Shown here piece by piece: positions 24,454-32,882 of a stretch of DNA of 64,000 nt (the first letter of the stretch is position 1; each line of letters starts with the position of its first letter). The notes under the pieces were generated by a model. It ran no database searches. It had not been told where the DNA came from and saw only the letters and a program-made list of their open reading frames with translations. The stretch is from the NCBI RefSeq assembly GCF_000160555.1, contig NZ_GG749278.1, positions 29,424 through 93,423 on the forward strand, written 5' to 3'. The stretch is from Centipeda noxia ATCC 43541. Lineage in GTDB: Bacteria; Bacillota; Negativicutes; Selenomonadales; Selenomonadaceae. Made by a program: the position numbers and the translations under genes.

Positions 24454-25209
24454 ATGACAAACTGGAAAGAAGCGAATTGGCACAGTACGCGGCTGAACCG
24501 CGTGATGAATATACGCGTCTACGGAATGCCGAGCGGTGTTCCCATGCTCATCTTCCCGACACAGGACGCAATGAGCGACAACTTCGAGAACTTCGGCATG
24601 ATCGAGTTGCTGTCGGAGGATTTGCGCCGCGGACGCATCCAGCTCTTTTGCGTGGATACGGTCGACACGGAGACATGGTCCAATATCTGGGGCGACAAAA
24701 CGTGGCGCGCACAGCGGCAGGAACAGTACTACGGCTACATCATCGACGAGGTCATCCCCTTCATACGCACAGAGAATACGAGCAAACGTCTGCCCATTGC
24801 CGCCGGATGCAGCCTCGGCGGTCTGCATGCAGCCATCGCATTCTTCCGCCGTCCCGATCTCTTTGACGGCGTGCTCGCTCTCTCGGGCGTCTACGACGCA
24901 AAATTCTTCACCGACGGCTGGATGAACGACACACTTTACGACAATTCTCCGCTTGACTTTCTCGCGAACATGCCCGGCGATCACCCCTATATCGACCTCT
25001 ACAATCAGCGGCGCATCGTGCTCTGTGTCGGACAGGGCCGTTGGGAGGAGGAGGGACGCCGCACGACGGCGCTCATGGGCGACGTGCTCTACGGCAAGGA
25101 TATTCACGCATGGGTGGATTTCTGGGGCTATGATGTCGATCATGACTGGGACTGGTGGAAGAAGCAGTTCGCTTATTTCCTCCCCTTCGTTCTGCGCGAG
25201 CAGACATAA
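24454..25209 (+). CDS. Esterase family alpha/beta hydrolase (Esterase D-like)
   Basis: A 251-residue cytoplasmic protein with the alpha/beta-hydrolase nucleophile elbow GCSLGGLHA (Ser near 121), a likely acid residue in the DGWMNDTLYDNSPL region and a candidate catalytic His near the end (KDIHAWVDFWGYDVDHDWDWW). It resembles the putative-esterase family that includes S-formylglutathione hydrolases and trehalose mycolyltransferases. No signal peptide is present. ATG at 24454 has AGGGAG upstream. It lies 16 bases before an ATP-grasp ligase gene under one promoter, which suggests both act on one metabolite. The substrate is unknown. Confidence 0.85.
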   Translation: MTNWKEANWHSTRLNRVMNIRVYGMPSGVPMLIFPTQDAMSDNFENFGMIELLSEDLRRGRIQLFCVDTVDTETWSNIWGDKTWRAQRQEQYYGYIIDEVIPFIRTENTSKRLPIAAGCSLGGLHAAIAFFRRPDLFDGVLALSGVYDAKFFTDGWMNDTLYDNSPLDFLANMPGDHPYIDLYNQRRIVLCVGQGRWEEEGRRTTALMGDVLYGKDIHAWVDFWGYDVDHDWDWWKKQFAYFLPFVLREQT

Positions 25210-25225
25210 CCTATGAGGTACGATC

Positions 25226-26419
25226 ATGAACTTTGTCTTTGTATCCCCGCAGTTCCCGCGCGTCTATTGGAATTTCTGCGACCGTCTGAAGAAAAAGGGC
25301 GTCAACGTCCTCGGCATCGGTGACACGCCCTATGATCAGCTCGCACACGAGGTGCGCGAGTCGCTGACCGAATACTACTTCGTCCCCTCGCTGGCCGATT
25401 ACGATCAGATGATGCGTGCCGTCGCGTTCTTCACCTTCAAATATGGGCGCATCGACTGGCTCGAATCCAACAACGAATACTGGCTCGAGAGCGATGCGCA
25501 TCTGCGTACGGATTTCAATATCCGTACGGGCTGGCAAAGCAGTGACATGGAGCACATCAAAAATAAATCCGCCATGAAGCCCTTTTACAAGAAGGCAGGC
25601 ATCCCGACGGCACGCCTCTCAAAAGTGACAACGCTTGCCGCTGCCGAGGAGTTCCTCGCCGCGGTCGGCTATCCCGTCATCGTTAAACCCGACACGGGCG
25701 TCGGTGCGACGGACACTTACCGCATCGACAATCATGACGAACTCTGTCATTTCTACGCATCCAAACCAACGGTGCCCTACGTCATGGAGGAGTTTGTCAC
25801 AGGCGATATATGCTCCTACGATGCCATCGTGGATGCGGATGCCAACCCGATCTTTGAGTCTATGACCGTCTGGCCGCCGTCTGTTATGGACATCGTGCTC
25901 TATCAGCTCGATCTCTCCTACTATACAACGGATCGCGTGCCCGACGCGCTGAAGAAGGCGGGGCGCGCCACACTCAAAGCATTCCATGTGCACAGCCGCT
26001 TCGTTCATTTCGAGTTCTTCCGGCTGACAAGGGCAAAGCCGGGGCTCGGCGATATCGGCGACTTCGTTGGGCTCGAGGTCAACATGCGGCCGGCCGGCGG
26101 CTACACTACGGATATGATGAACTACGCGCACTCCACCGATGTCTATGAGATCTGGGCCGATATGATTACGGAGAACCGCCGCGTTCTCCCCGATCGCAGC
26201 GAGCACTGCTACTGCGCCTATGCGAGCCGCCGCGACTTCCATCGCTATGTCCGCACGCACGAGGATATCCTGCGCCGCTACGCAGGACAGATCGTTATGT
26301 GCGAGCGCATGCCCGAGATGATGTGGCCGCAGATGGGCAATCAGATGTATACGGCAAAGCTGAACGGACAGGAAGAAACGGATGAATTTATCCGCTTCGT
26401 CCAGGAACAACAGAACTAA
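25226..26419 (+). CDS. ATP-grasp domain carboxylate-amine/thiol ligase-like protein
   Basis: A 397-residue protein with an N-terminal Rossmann-like preATP-grasp region (MNFVFVSPQFPRVYWNFCDRL), the central ATP-grasp fold (about 105-310) with GYPVIVKPDTGVGATDTYRI (Lys for ATP, Gly-rich loop) and VMEEFVTGDICSYD, and a metal-binding acidic block DFVGLEVNMRPAGGYTTDMMN. Such enzymes join a carboxylate to an amine through an acyl-phosphate. It is not a known purine, carbamoyl or D-Ala ligase by its motifs. The tight pairing with the upstream esterase hints at a small biosynthetic or modification pathway. A terminator follows directly. Confidence 0.85.
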   Translation: MNFVFVSPQFPRVYWNFCDRLKKKGVNVLGIGDTPYDQLAHEVRESLTEYYFVPSLADYDQMMRAVAFFTFKYGRIDWLESNNEYWLESDAHLRTDFNIRTGWQSSDMEHIKNKSAMKPFYKKAGIPTARLSKVTTLAAAEEFLAAVGYPVIVKPDTGVGATDTYRIDNHDELCHFYASKPTVPYVMEEFVTGDICSYDAIVDADANPIFESMTVWPPSVMDIVLYQLDLSYYTTDRVPDALKKAGRATLKAFHVHSRFVHFEFFRLTRAKPGLGDIGDFVGLEVNMRPAGGYTTDMMNYAHSTDVYEIWADMITENRRVLPDRSEHCYCAYASRRDFHRYVRTHEDILRRYAGQIVMCERMPEMMWPQMGNQMYTAKLNGQEETDEFIRFVQEQQN

Positions 26420-26426
26420 CGACATA

Positions 26427-26455
26427 AAAAAAGACTGTGCATGCAGTCTTTTTTT
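26427..26455. terminator. Bidirectional terminator after the ATP-grasp gene
   Basis: AAAAAAGACTG/CAGTCTTTTTT stem with a 6-base loop and long T run. The convergent methyltransferase gene ends 3 bases further on. Confidence 0.85.
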
Positions 26456-26457
26456 TA

Positions 26458-27108
26458 TTATCTCATTCCGCAGACAGCGATCCAGTATTCGCCTTCCTTG
26501 AAATGCATATGAACTTCTTGGAATCCCGCCGCACGGAAGAGCCGCTCAAACTCCTCAGGCGTCGGATTTGTCAGTTGATAGCCGGCGATCTTCTCACGTA
26601 TGCTCTGCGGCAGATCGTCCCGCCCATAGACCTCTGCAAGCAGGAGGAACGTGCCGCCCGGCTTCAGCACACGAGCGACCTCTTTCAAGCTTTCGGCGGG
26701 ATTCGGCCAGAAATAAAAGCTCTCCACCGTGACGATCTCGTCAAAATGTACGTCATCGAACGGCAGCGCCTCGACCGACGCGTGCAGAATCTCCATCCGC
26801 CCCGCCTCAATGAGAGGTGCATTGAACGCGCGCGAAGCCTCCACCGAGGTCTCCGCATAGTCGATGCCGACGAGATGCCCCTGCGTCACACACTCCGCCA
26901 TCCGTGCGAGAGTATTCCCGCCGCCGCAGCCGATATCGAGCACGATATCACCCGCATGGAGGGTGATCTGCGCGAGTCCCCAGTCGACGAGCCGCGCATG
27001 GCTTTCATTCATGCGGGCGAGCATTGCGCGTCCGGCCGCTCCCTCAGGACGCCTCGGATTTCCCTCTGCAGTCACGCGGTCCGTCTCTGTCCAATCAGCA
27101 TCTGCCAT
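26458..27108 (-). CDS. Class I SAM-dependent methyltransferase
   Basis: A 216-residue methyltransferase of the UbiE/Methyltransf_11 type. Motif I is VLDIGCGGGNTLARM, motif II is VGIDYAETSVEASR, a post-I block is ASVEALPFDD, and motif III is VLKPGGTFLLLAE. The acceptor is unknown. The start is uncertain: ATG 27108 has GGGAG 10 bases upstream, while a GTG at 27114 would overlap the preceding stop and has a 4-base spacing. It is cotranscribed with the upstream DUF5105-like gene, either overlapping it or 2 bases after it. Confidence 0.88.
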   Translation of the reverse strand: MADADWTETDRVTAEGNPRRPEGAAGRAMLARMNESHARLVDWGLAQITLHAGDIVLDIGCGGGNTLARMAECVTQGHLVGIDYAETSVEASRAFNAPLIEAGRMEILHASVEALPFDDVHFDEIVTVESFYFWPNPAESLKEVARVLKPGGTFLLLAEVYGRDDLPQSIREKIAGYQLTNPTPEEFERLFRAAGFQEVHMHFKEGEYWIAVCGMR

Positions 27109-27110
27109 CG

Positions 27111-27752
27111 TCACTCAACTCCCATCGTCTGTTTTGACAAATCAAAGCCGAATTGCATGGGATCGGCAGGATCCCAGATTCGTGTTTTCTCGTTATAGCG
27201 TACGGGCACATAGAATGTCACCGTTCCCATAGGCTGCAGCTCGCGATACACCTCTGCCGTTGCCTCTACTGCTATGCGGCGCAGCTCCTCCGGCGAGGCA
27301 TCCAGCTTCATCCGCTGGCGAAAGAGCGCCGATGCCTTTTCCCGTGCCGCCGTCATATTGAACCGCGTCACCGTCACCTCGACCATCGCCTGTTCCTTCC
27401 CCTGCTCAGAAACAGCAGTCTCCACCGTCGCGCTCCGCAGAGACTCCAGATAAGCATCGCCGATCTCCGCTGCCTCTTCCGGTGTGAGCATCGCCCCCGA
27501 GGTCTGCAGCGCATTTGAAAATGCCATTTTCATATTGAACGAATCCGTTGACGCACCGTATGAGACAAGCTGTTTCTGAGCCGCCTCATCCTGCCGCACA
27601 AAAGCATCGCAGTAGAGCTTAATGCTTTCCGCGGCATCCGCCTTCTCCATGCGCCCGATTGTTGCGAAATAGAGCGCCGCAAAAATCGCGGCACTAAAGA
27701 TCATAATGAAGATGACGGGGAATCGAATCTTGGGTGAAATCACCTTTATCAC
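27111..27752 (-). CDS. Membrane-anchored protein of unknown function (DUF5105-like)
   Basis: A 213-residue protein with one N-terminal membrane anchor (FPVIFIMIFSAAIFAALYFATI) and a mixed alpha/beta extracytoplasmic domain. Blocks such as SIKLYCDAFVRQDEAAQKQL and AEEIGDAY-like helices, followed by a TVTRFNMT beta stretch, recall DUF5105-type secreted domains found in Firmicutes; the match is from memory and loose. No catalytic motif is evident. It precedes and is likely cotranscribed with the methyltransferase gene. Confidence 0.6.
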   Translation of the reverse strand: MIKVISPKIRFPVIFIMIFSAAIFAALYFATIGRMEKADAAESIKLYCDAFVRQDEAAQKQLVSYGASTDSFNMKMAFSNALQTSGAMLTPEEAAEIGDAYLESLRSATVETAVSEQGKEQAMVEVTVTRFNMTAAREKASALFRQRMKLDASPEELRRIAVEATAEVYRELQPMGTVTFYVPVRYNEKTRIWDPADPMQFGFDLSKQTMGVE

Positions 27753-27779
27753 TCCTCCATATCTATTTTATCGGCCAAA

Positions 27780-27805
27780 AATCCGCGTCGTATTAGGCGC
27801 GGATT
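27780..27805 (-). terminator. Terminator after the metallo-beta-lactamase-fold gene
   Basis: AATCCGCG and CGCGGATT form an 8-bp stem with a 10-base loop. On the minus strand it is followed by a short T run. Confidence 0.7.
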
Positions 27806-27832
27806 CATCTTTCATCAGAATGTAATATGTTT

Positions 27833-28963
27833 CTATGCCATCCCCTCCCACCAACGGGGGAAGTCTGCGGGGCTATCCATATCGACCATCTCCCCGATGC
27901 GCGGCGTAACCATCCGGTAGGGGCGTCCCGCACTCTCCTTCAGGAGTTCTGCATAGGGCTCCTGCCACGTGTGCAAAGCAAGCGCAAACTTTCCGCCGTG
28001 CGCGGGCAGCATCAAACGCGTACGGACATCCTCCGCTGCCTGCGCTGTCTCGTTCGGGAGCATGTGTATTGCGTGCCACTGCATATTATACTGTCCGTTC
28101 TCCATCATCGCGAGATCAAAGCCGTCAAAGCGTGCGCCGATGTCCTTGAAATGCTTTCCATAGCCGCCGTCACCGCTGATGTAGACGCGGCGCTCCGGCG
28201 TTATAACGGCAAAGCCGCACCACTGCGTATTATTGCGCGTCAGAAAACGTCCCGAAAAATGCTGCGACGGCAAAATGTGGATGTGAAAATCATCAGCCAG
28301 CGCAATGTCAGTGTCCCAGTCCTCCTCGTGCAGGTGCGCGAGATCAAAGCCCCACTGCTCAAAAAACTCGCCGACGCCGAGCGGGCAGATGACCTCCTTC
28401 ACCTTTGGCTTCACCCCCATCACCGTATCATAGTCGAGATGATCCCAGTGATCGTGCGTCATGAGCAGCACATCGAGTTCCGGGATATCCGCGGACGTAT
28501 AGACATTGCTCCCGCGAAACGCGCGGTTGATGAAAAAGATCGGCGAACCGTATGCCGAAAATACGGGATCGACGAGAATACGGCGCCCGCCGACCTGCAG
28601 ATAGAACGTCGAATGCCCCATCCATATCACAACATCCCGCTCGCGCGGAATCGCGTGCAGATCCGTTTTATTGCTTGGGATGGCCTCCTTCGGCACACGC
28701 CCGTCATCGCCGCCGAAGAGCACGCGATAGAGCGTCTCGATCCGGTTCGGCTTCTCCTCGTCAGGCAGATCCTCCGTCATCACCTCGACCGGCTCAAGGC
28801 AAACGAATTGCCCGTTCACATAATGCGGCGACGCCTTGATCCGCTCAAGGCGCGCTCCCGAAGGCGCACGCCCGAACTTCTCCTGTCGCACAAAGAGCCC
28901 GGCGCCGCCGGCAAGCGCACCGATCCCCGCCAGCGCACCAAAAATAAAATTCCTTCGTTTCAT
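27833..28963 (-). CDS. MBL-fold metal-dependent hydrolase (UlaG/NAPE-PLD type)
   Basis: A 376-residue protein with an N-terminal hydrophobic segment behind a KRRNF twin-Arg-like start (a possible Tat signal or anchor) and a metallo-beta-lactamase fold. The metal motif THDHWDHLDYD is intact, preceded by VIWMGHSTFYLQVGGRRILVDPVFS, and later ligands appear as SQHFSGRF, YISGDGGYGKHF and LPAHGGKF. This layout is that of the UlaG/N-acyl-phosphatidylethanolamine phospholipase D-like group. If exported it would act at the membrane on phospholipid-like substrates; this is inference. It is monocistronic. Confidence 0.88.
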   Translation of the reverse strand: MKRRNFIFGALAGIGALAGGAGLFVRQEKFGRAPSGARLERIKASPHYVNGQFVCLEPVEVMTEDLPDEEKPNRIETLYRVLFGGDDGRVPKEAIPSNKTDLHAIPRERDVVIWMGHSTFYLQVGGRRILVDPVFSAYGSPIFFINRAFRGSNVYTSADIPELDVLLMTHDHWDHLDYDTVMGVKPKVKEVICPLGVGEFFEQWGFDLAHLHEEDWDTDIALADDFHIHILPSQHFSGRFLTRNNTQWCGFAVITPERRVYISGDGGYGKHFKDIGARFDGFDLAMMENGQYNMQWHAIHMLPNETAQAAEDVRTRLMLPAHGGKFALALHTWQEPYAELLKESAGRPYRMVTPRIGEMVDMDSPADFPRWWEGMA

Positions 28964-29109
28964 AAAATCCCCTTACTAAATATCAAATACAGCGGTCCCC
29001 GCCATAAAAGAATTATCCCCTGTTGTCCAACAAGCTAATCCTATATCGCTATCATAAAATATAAGTGAAATACCGCAAACAGATTCGATGCATAACTATT
29101 TCAGCATTC

Positions 29110-29517
29110 CTAAAACAATGGAGAAATAAGGATTTCGTAACTCCCCCAGCCCTGCGAAACCTGAATAAGGCAGTCTGCTCGTTTTCCCTGAACGGTATCT
29201 TTCTCTCTGCGGACATCATACCATCCGGTCCGCGTCATCATCTCCTCTGTAAATGCGCCGTTCATATCGCCGCGCACTTTGATTTTAAGCTTTCGATCGC
29301 CGCCAAGGAAGTCGATTTCCTCGATGCTGACAATCGGTGCATTCTGAATCTCCTTCAGATCATTCAGTGCGTAGACCAATGCCAGTTCGCGTGCCGGCGT
29401 ATCTGCTCCTTGATGCCGCTGATAATATGTATCGCTCCAAAAAACTATAAATAAAAGGACGATCACAGCGGAGAGAAGGATTTTATTTGCTCGCAAGAAC
29501 TTATTAATATCCTCCAT
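29110..29517 (-). CDS. Small single-TM protein of unknown function
   Basis: A 135-residue product with one N-terminal TM (ILLSAVIVLLFIVFW) and a small extracytoplasmic domain with beta-rich stretches (SIEEIDFLGGDRKLKIKVRGDMNG). No family is recognised. The DNA here is clearly AT-richer than the surrounding genes. It overlaps the next upstream gene by 14 bases, and the two look like one transcriptional unit. Confidence 0.65.
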   Translation of the reverse strand: MEDINKFLRANKILLSAVIVLLFIVFWSDTYYQRHQGADTPARELALVYALNDLKEIQNAPIVSIEEIDFLGGDRKLKIKVRGDMNGAFTEEMMTRTGWYDVRREKDTVQGKRADCLIQVSQGWGSYEILISPLF

Positions 29518-29944
29518 TTGAAATCCTCATTTGATATGTATCGTCCTTCCTGCTCAGATAAAAATGAAGCAAATGATCGGGCGCGTGAAAAACATATTGC
29601 TGCGCATCGCCTTTTTCCATAACAAAATGTTCCCGTTCCAGCATAGGACGGTAGCCCTCCAACTCTTTCTCCATATCATTCCGGCTTCTATATGTGAGCG
29701 CAAACGAAAAAGGTGTTCCTATTCTGTCATGGATATCTACTTTGATGACATCTGCTTTATCAGGCAGTGCAACGCCTTGAAAAAACACGATGAAATTCAT
29801 CCAGTTGGAGCATTTTTTCATGCTGACATCGTATACGGAAATACCAATCCCCACGATGAAGCAGATCACCATAAAAAGGGAAAACAGACGCCGCTTCTTC
29901 ATGCGAAGAATCTTTTTCATCCAGACATATCCCCGTTCTGACAA
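29504..29944 (-). CDS. Small single-TM protein of unknown function, partner of the preceding ORF
   Basis: A 146-residue product with a basic start, one TM (LFSLFMVICFIVGIGISVYDV) and a polar outer domain ending in YQMRISNGGY. The start is TTG at 29944, supported by GGAGG 7 bases upstream; the in-frame ATG at 29920 has no such site. No family is recognised. AT-rich codon use like its partner suggests the two arrived together. The gene lies after the flavodoxin terminator. Confidence 0.65.
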   Translation of the reverse strand: MSERGYVWMKKILRMKKRRLFSLFMVICFIVGIGISVYDVSMKKCSNWMNFIVFFQGVALPDKADVIKVDIHDRIGTPFSFALTYRSRNDMEKELEGYRPMLEREHFVMEKGDAQQYVFHAPDHLLHFYLSRKDDTYQMRISNGGY

Positions 29945-29976
29945 ATCAACACCTCCGCAGTATTGCCCTCATAACA

Positions 29977-30004
29977 AAAATACGGCTGCTCTCAGCCGTA
30001 TTTT
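29977..30004 (-). terminator. Terminator after the DUF2225-flavodoxin operon
   Basis: AAAATACGGCTG/CAGCCGTATTTT, a perfect 12-bp stem with loop CTCT, lies 20 bases after the flavodoxin stop. Confidence 0.8.
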
Positions 30005-30023
30005 CATATTCACTGCATCGCCT

Positions 30024-30512
30024 TCAGATTCCGAGCGCTGCGATCCACGAGTTGATGGCCATCGGCGTCTCTCCCATCTCAAAGCGGCGGCCTTCCTTCA
30101 TCTGTGCCCCCTTGGCAGAGGGACGCAGATGCGCCGTCGTCTGTCCCATGGGACTGCCGCCCGAGGTCGCGAACGGGACGACAGTCTTGCCCGTCAAGTC
30201 ATAATGCTCGAGGAATGTGTTGATAATATGCGGCGCAACGTACCACCAAATCGGAAAGCCGACGAAAATTGTATCGTATGCCGAAAGATCCGGCAGCTCC
30301 CCCGCAATCTCCGGACGGCTGTTCGGATCGTTCATCTCAATGCTCGAGCGGCTTTTGCGGTCGTTCCAGTTGAGATCATCCTTCGAATACGCAGCGGCGG
30401 GCACAATCTCATAGAGCTCGGCACCGATTACATCTGCAAGTTTATGCGCAACTTTCTCCGTACGGCGCGAGGGCGAAGCGGAGAAGAAGGCAATCAGGGC
30501 TCTCCCGTGCAT
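30024..30512 (-). CDS. Flavodoxin-like FMN protein
   Basis: A 162-residue flavodoxin_4-type protein. The phosphate-binding loop reads FFSASPSRRTEKVA near residues 8-21, and the flavin-contact blocks are FVGFPIWWYVAPHIINTFLE and VVPFATSGGSPMGQT. Such proteins carry electrons through bound FMN or reduce quinones or nitro compounds. The start ATG 30512 has GGAG upstream; it lies 1 base after the DUF4127 stop, so the two are coupled. Electron partner unknown. Confidence 0.9.
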   Translation of the reverse strand: MHGRALIAFFSASPSRRTEKVAHKLADVIGAELYEIVPAAAYSKDDLNWNDRKSRSSIEMNDPNSRPEIAGELPDLSAYDTIFVGFPIWWYVAPHIINTFLEHYDLTGKTVVPFATSGGSPMGQTTAHLRPSAKGAQMKEGRRFEMGETPMAINSWIAALGI

Positions 30513-30513
30513 A

Positions 30514-32157
30514 TCATTTTCTCCTTTCGAGGAATTCATGAGCAAATCCGCGGTCATCAGGCAGAATATCCGATTCAAACAGGCGGTTCCACGGGAAGGT
30601 CACCTCAACGACATTGATCTCTGCAATCGGCGGCAGATTCTCCTCAATGAAGCGGTTCATCATACGCGTCGAACGCACGGAAACAGCATCTTTCTTCGTG
30701 CCGAGGCTGCCGTAGAAGCCATCGCCGCGCAGCCATGTGAGCTGGCGCGCAATTGTATTGCGCACATTCGCCTGATATGCCCAGTCGTCAAGATAGCGCG
30801 TGGTAAGGAGATGGTCAACGGCATCCGGCTCCATATGGCGGACGAGCATACCCTGCCCGATGGCAAAACCAGAGCTGTTTGTCGGTGTATTCCATCCGGC
30901 ATAGGCGCGAATCTTATAGAGGAGTCCGCGGTGCTGGAGCGCCGCCATGAGCGCGTTGTCAGAGCCGTTCGCAAAGGCGATGTCCGCGATGGCCACAGGA
31001 TATCCTTTTGCCACATAGTCTGCGACAATATCGGCGAAATATTTCGTACCGTCCCGCTCCTCGCCGTCATTCATCAGAGCGTTCGCCTCATAGGTCTTCC
31101 CGTCCGGGTTCGTGTTCACCGTGAGCACGACATCTGCTTTCTCGGGTGCGCGGACGATCATGCCGCCTGCCGCCGTCACGGCGTCACTGATCGATGTTCC
31201 GATCTTTTCATCCGAGTAGGCAGGCACTGTGTCCTGCCCGCGCCCCCAATTGTAGCGCGCATAGACAAACGGAACTTCGCGCCGTTGTTCGTTTACTGCG
31301 CGCGTCAGCATCAGCAGGGCGATCTCATCGATGCCCGCCATCGTCTGAAATCTCGTCTTGCCGAGATCTGCACCCGTCTCAGTGAGATGACGGCTCTCAA
31401 GATGCGTCTGCGAGAAAGGCGCGTTGTCGTCGCGTCCGAGCGCGAGATAGCGGAATGTGCCGCGCTTGCGCATGAGATCGATCATATACTCGTTGACCGC
31501 ATAGTTCTTCTCGCGCCGTCCCATCCAGTCGGCAAGCGCCTCCTTCGGGATCAGACGTCCGAGGAAGGCGTATTCCTTGCGCTCGCGGCGGGAGAGTCCC
31601 TCGACCTCCTCCTTATCGCGCAGAACGGTATAGCGGAAAATATCCGCGCCGTAGCGGCGGTAATACTCCGGCTCCTCATGTCCTGAAGCCTCGCCTGAGC
31701 GCGGCGTGCGCATAATGGACCCGAACACATAGAGCGGCGTCTTCGGATGCGCGCGCTGCAGCTCATCAAACCGAGCCGCCCGTGCAAGCACCTCCTCACG
31801 CGTATAGCTGTGCTTGCGCGAACCGACGAGGCTGCCGTAGATCATTGCGTCCGAAGAGATGACCGCAGCCTTTACCCCGGGCTGCGCCATATTCTCCCGC
31901 GCCCACGCCCAAAGTTCGTCCGGATGTCCCCAGTCGTCACGGCTGCCGAGCAGTTCCTGCGGCGGCACAATGACGTCATAGCCGGCCTGCTGGACAACAT
32001 CCGCCGTCTGCTTGCTCGAGATCGGGCGTCCGTCGTGCGGGATGAAGATGATCTTCTCTTTTGTCGGCTCCGCCTTTGCCGCATCAATTGTCTGCGGCAG
32101 CAGCAGCATGACAAGCATCGCCATACAAAGCGTACGAATCAAGCGGGATGTGCTCAA
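30514..32157 (-). CDS. Secreted DUF4127 family protein
   Basis: A 547-residue protein with a Sec signal (TLCMAMLVMLLLPQTIDAAKA) and the DUF4127 pattern: IIFIPHDGRPISSKQTADVVQQAGY at the start, DAMIYGSLVGSRKH, ALGRDDNAPFSQTHLE, and VYARYNWGRG. Function of the family is unknown; the shape resembles a secreted hydrolase with conserved Asp/His clusters. The start is TTG at 32157, which overlaps the upstream stop (TTGA) and has GGAGG 6 bases before it. It is third in a four-gene operon. Confidence 0.88.
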   Translation of the reverse strand: MSTSRLIRTLCMAMLVMLLLPQTIDAAKAEPTKEKIIFIPHDGRPISSKQTADVVQQAGYDVIVPPQELLGSRDDWGHPDELWAWARENMAQPGVKAAVISSDAMIYGSLVGSRKHSYTREEVLARAARFDELQRAHPKTPLYVFGSIMRTPRSGEASGHEEPEYYRRYGADIFRYTVLRDKEEVEGLSRRERKEYAFLGRLIPKEALADWMGRREKNYAVNEYMIDLMRKRGTFRYLALGRDDNAPFSQTHLESRHLTETGADLGKTRFQTMAGIDEIALLMLTRAVNEQRREVPFVYARYNWGRGQDTVPAYSDEKIGTSISDAVTAAGGMIVRAPEKADVVLTVNTNPDGKTYEANALMNDGEERDGTKYFADIVADYVAKGYPVAIADIAFANGSDNALMAALQHRGLLYKIRAYAGWNTPTNSSGFAIGQGMLVRHMEPDAVDHLLTTRYLDDWAYQANVRNTIARQLTWLRGDGFYGSLGTKKDAVSVRSTRMMNRFIEENLPPIAEINVVEVTFPWNRLFESDILPDDRGFAHEFLERRK

Positions 32158-32882
32158 TGTGTTCCTCCTTCTTCCGCGCCGCTTGACGCGGCGCCGGTCT
32201 TCTCTTTCAAAATCGCCTTGAGGGCTTCTCTTACATCATCGGGCACATTCAGCTTTGTATCGAACATGATGCCGCCCTCGCGTACCTGGGCCCCCTCAAT
32301 CTCGACCATATCCATCAGACGATGCCCGCGAAACTCGGTCTGTCCGAGCTTCGACGCGGCAAGTACACCGCGAAAATCGACGCGCACCTTATTCCCTTTG
32401 ATGTCCACGGGCAGACGCTCGGATACGTCCAGATGCCCAACCATGCGCTCCACCATCGAGAGCGAGATGCGGGAAAATATCCACGATACAAGCCCGTGGT
32501 CCGGCACTTTCTTCTTTCGAACGCGATAGACAGCATAGGACTTTTTACCATCGTGAACAAATTCTTCGATGGTGCCTGAGAGCTCGATTTTCTTGTATTT
32601 TTTTGTTGTCGTACAGACGATATCGAGGCGCCCATTCTCATGTGATGTGAGTTCTATCCCGCGTATGGTGCCCTCTGTTCCGATGTTGTGGGCAATCGCA
32701 TCATTCAGCACGGCGTCGCGTACGAAAAGATGCCCCTCAGCGATCTGAGCCAGCGTCTCGCGGTCCCACGTATCGCGCAGGACCGTCAGCGCGGGACCAT
32801 AATCCTGCACGGCCTCCCGGAGGCTGCTCCAATCGATGTTCTGCACCTGCTCAACAACATGCGCAGGGATATCAATGACCAT
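32154..32882 (-). CDS. Hypothetical protein, possibly DUF2993/LmeA-like
   Basis: A 242-residue protein without a signal peptide or TM. Its central part has alternating beta-strand patterns (GTIRGIELTSHENGRLDIV, SERLPVDIKGNKVRVDF), which loosely resemble the tubular lipid-binding-like DUF2993 fold; this is a weak suggestion. The N-terminal 60 residues look helical. It starts at ATG 32882, overlapping the DUF2225 stop by one base (TAATG), and its stop overlaps the DUF4127 start, so the three genes are tightly linked. Confidence 0.6.
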   Translation of the reverse strand: MVIDIPAHVVEQVQNIDWSSLREAVQDYGPALTVLRDTWDRETLAQIAEGHLFVRDAVLNDAIAHNIGTEGTIRGIELTSHENGRLDIVCTTTKKYKKIELSGTIEEFVHDGKKSYAVYRVRKKKVPDHGLVSWIFSRISLSMVERMVGHLDVSERLPVDIKGNKVRVDFRGVLAASKLGQTEFRGHRLMDMVEIEGAQVREGGIMFDTKLNVPDDVREALKAILKEKTGAASSGAEEGGTH

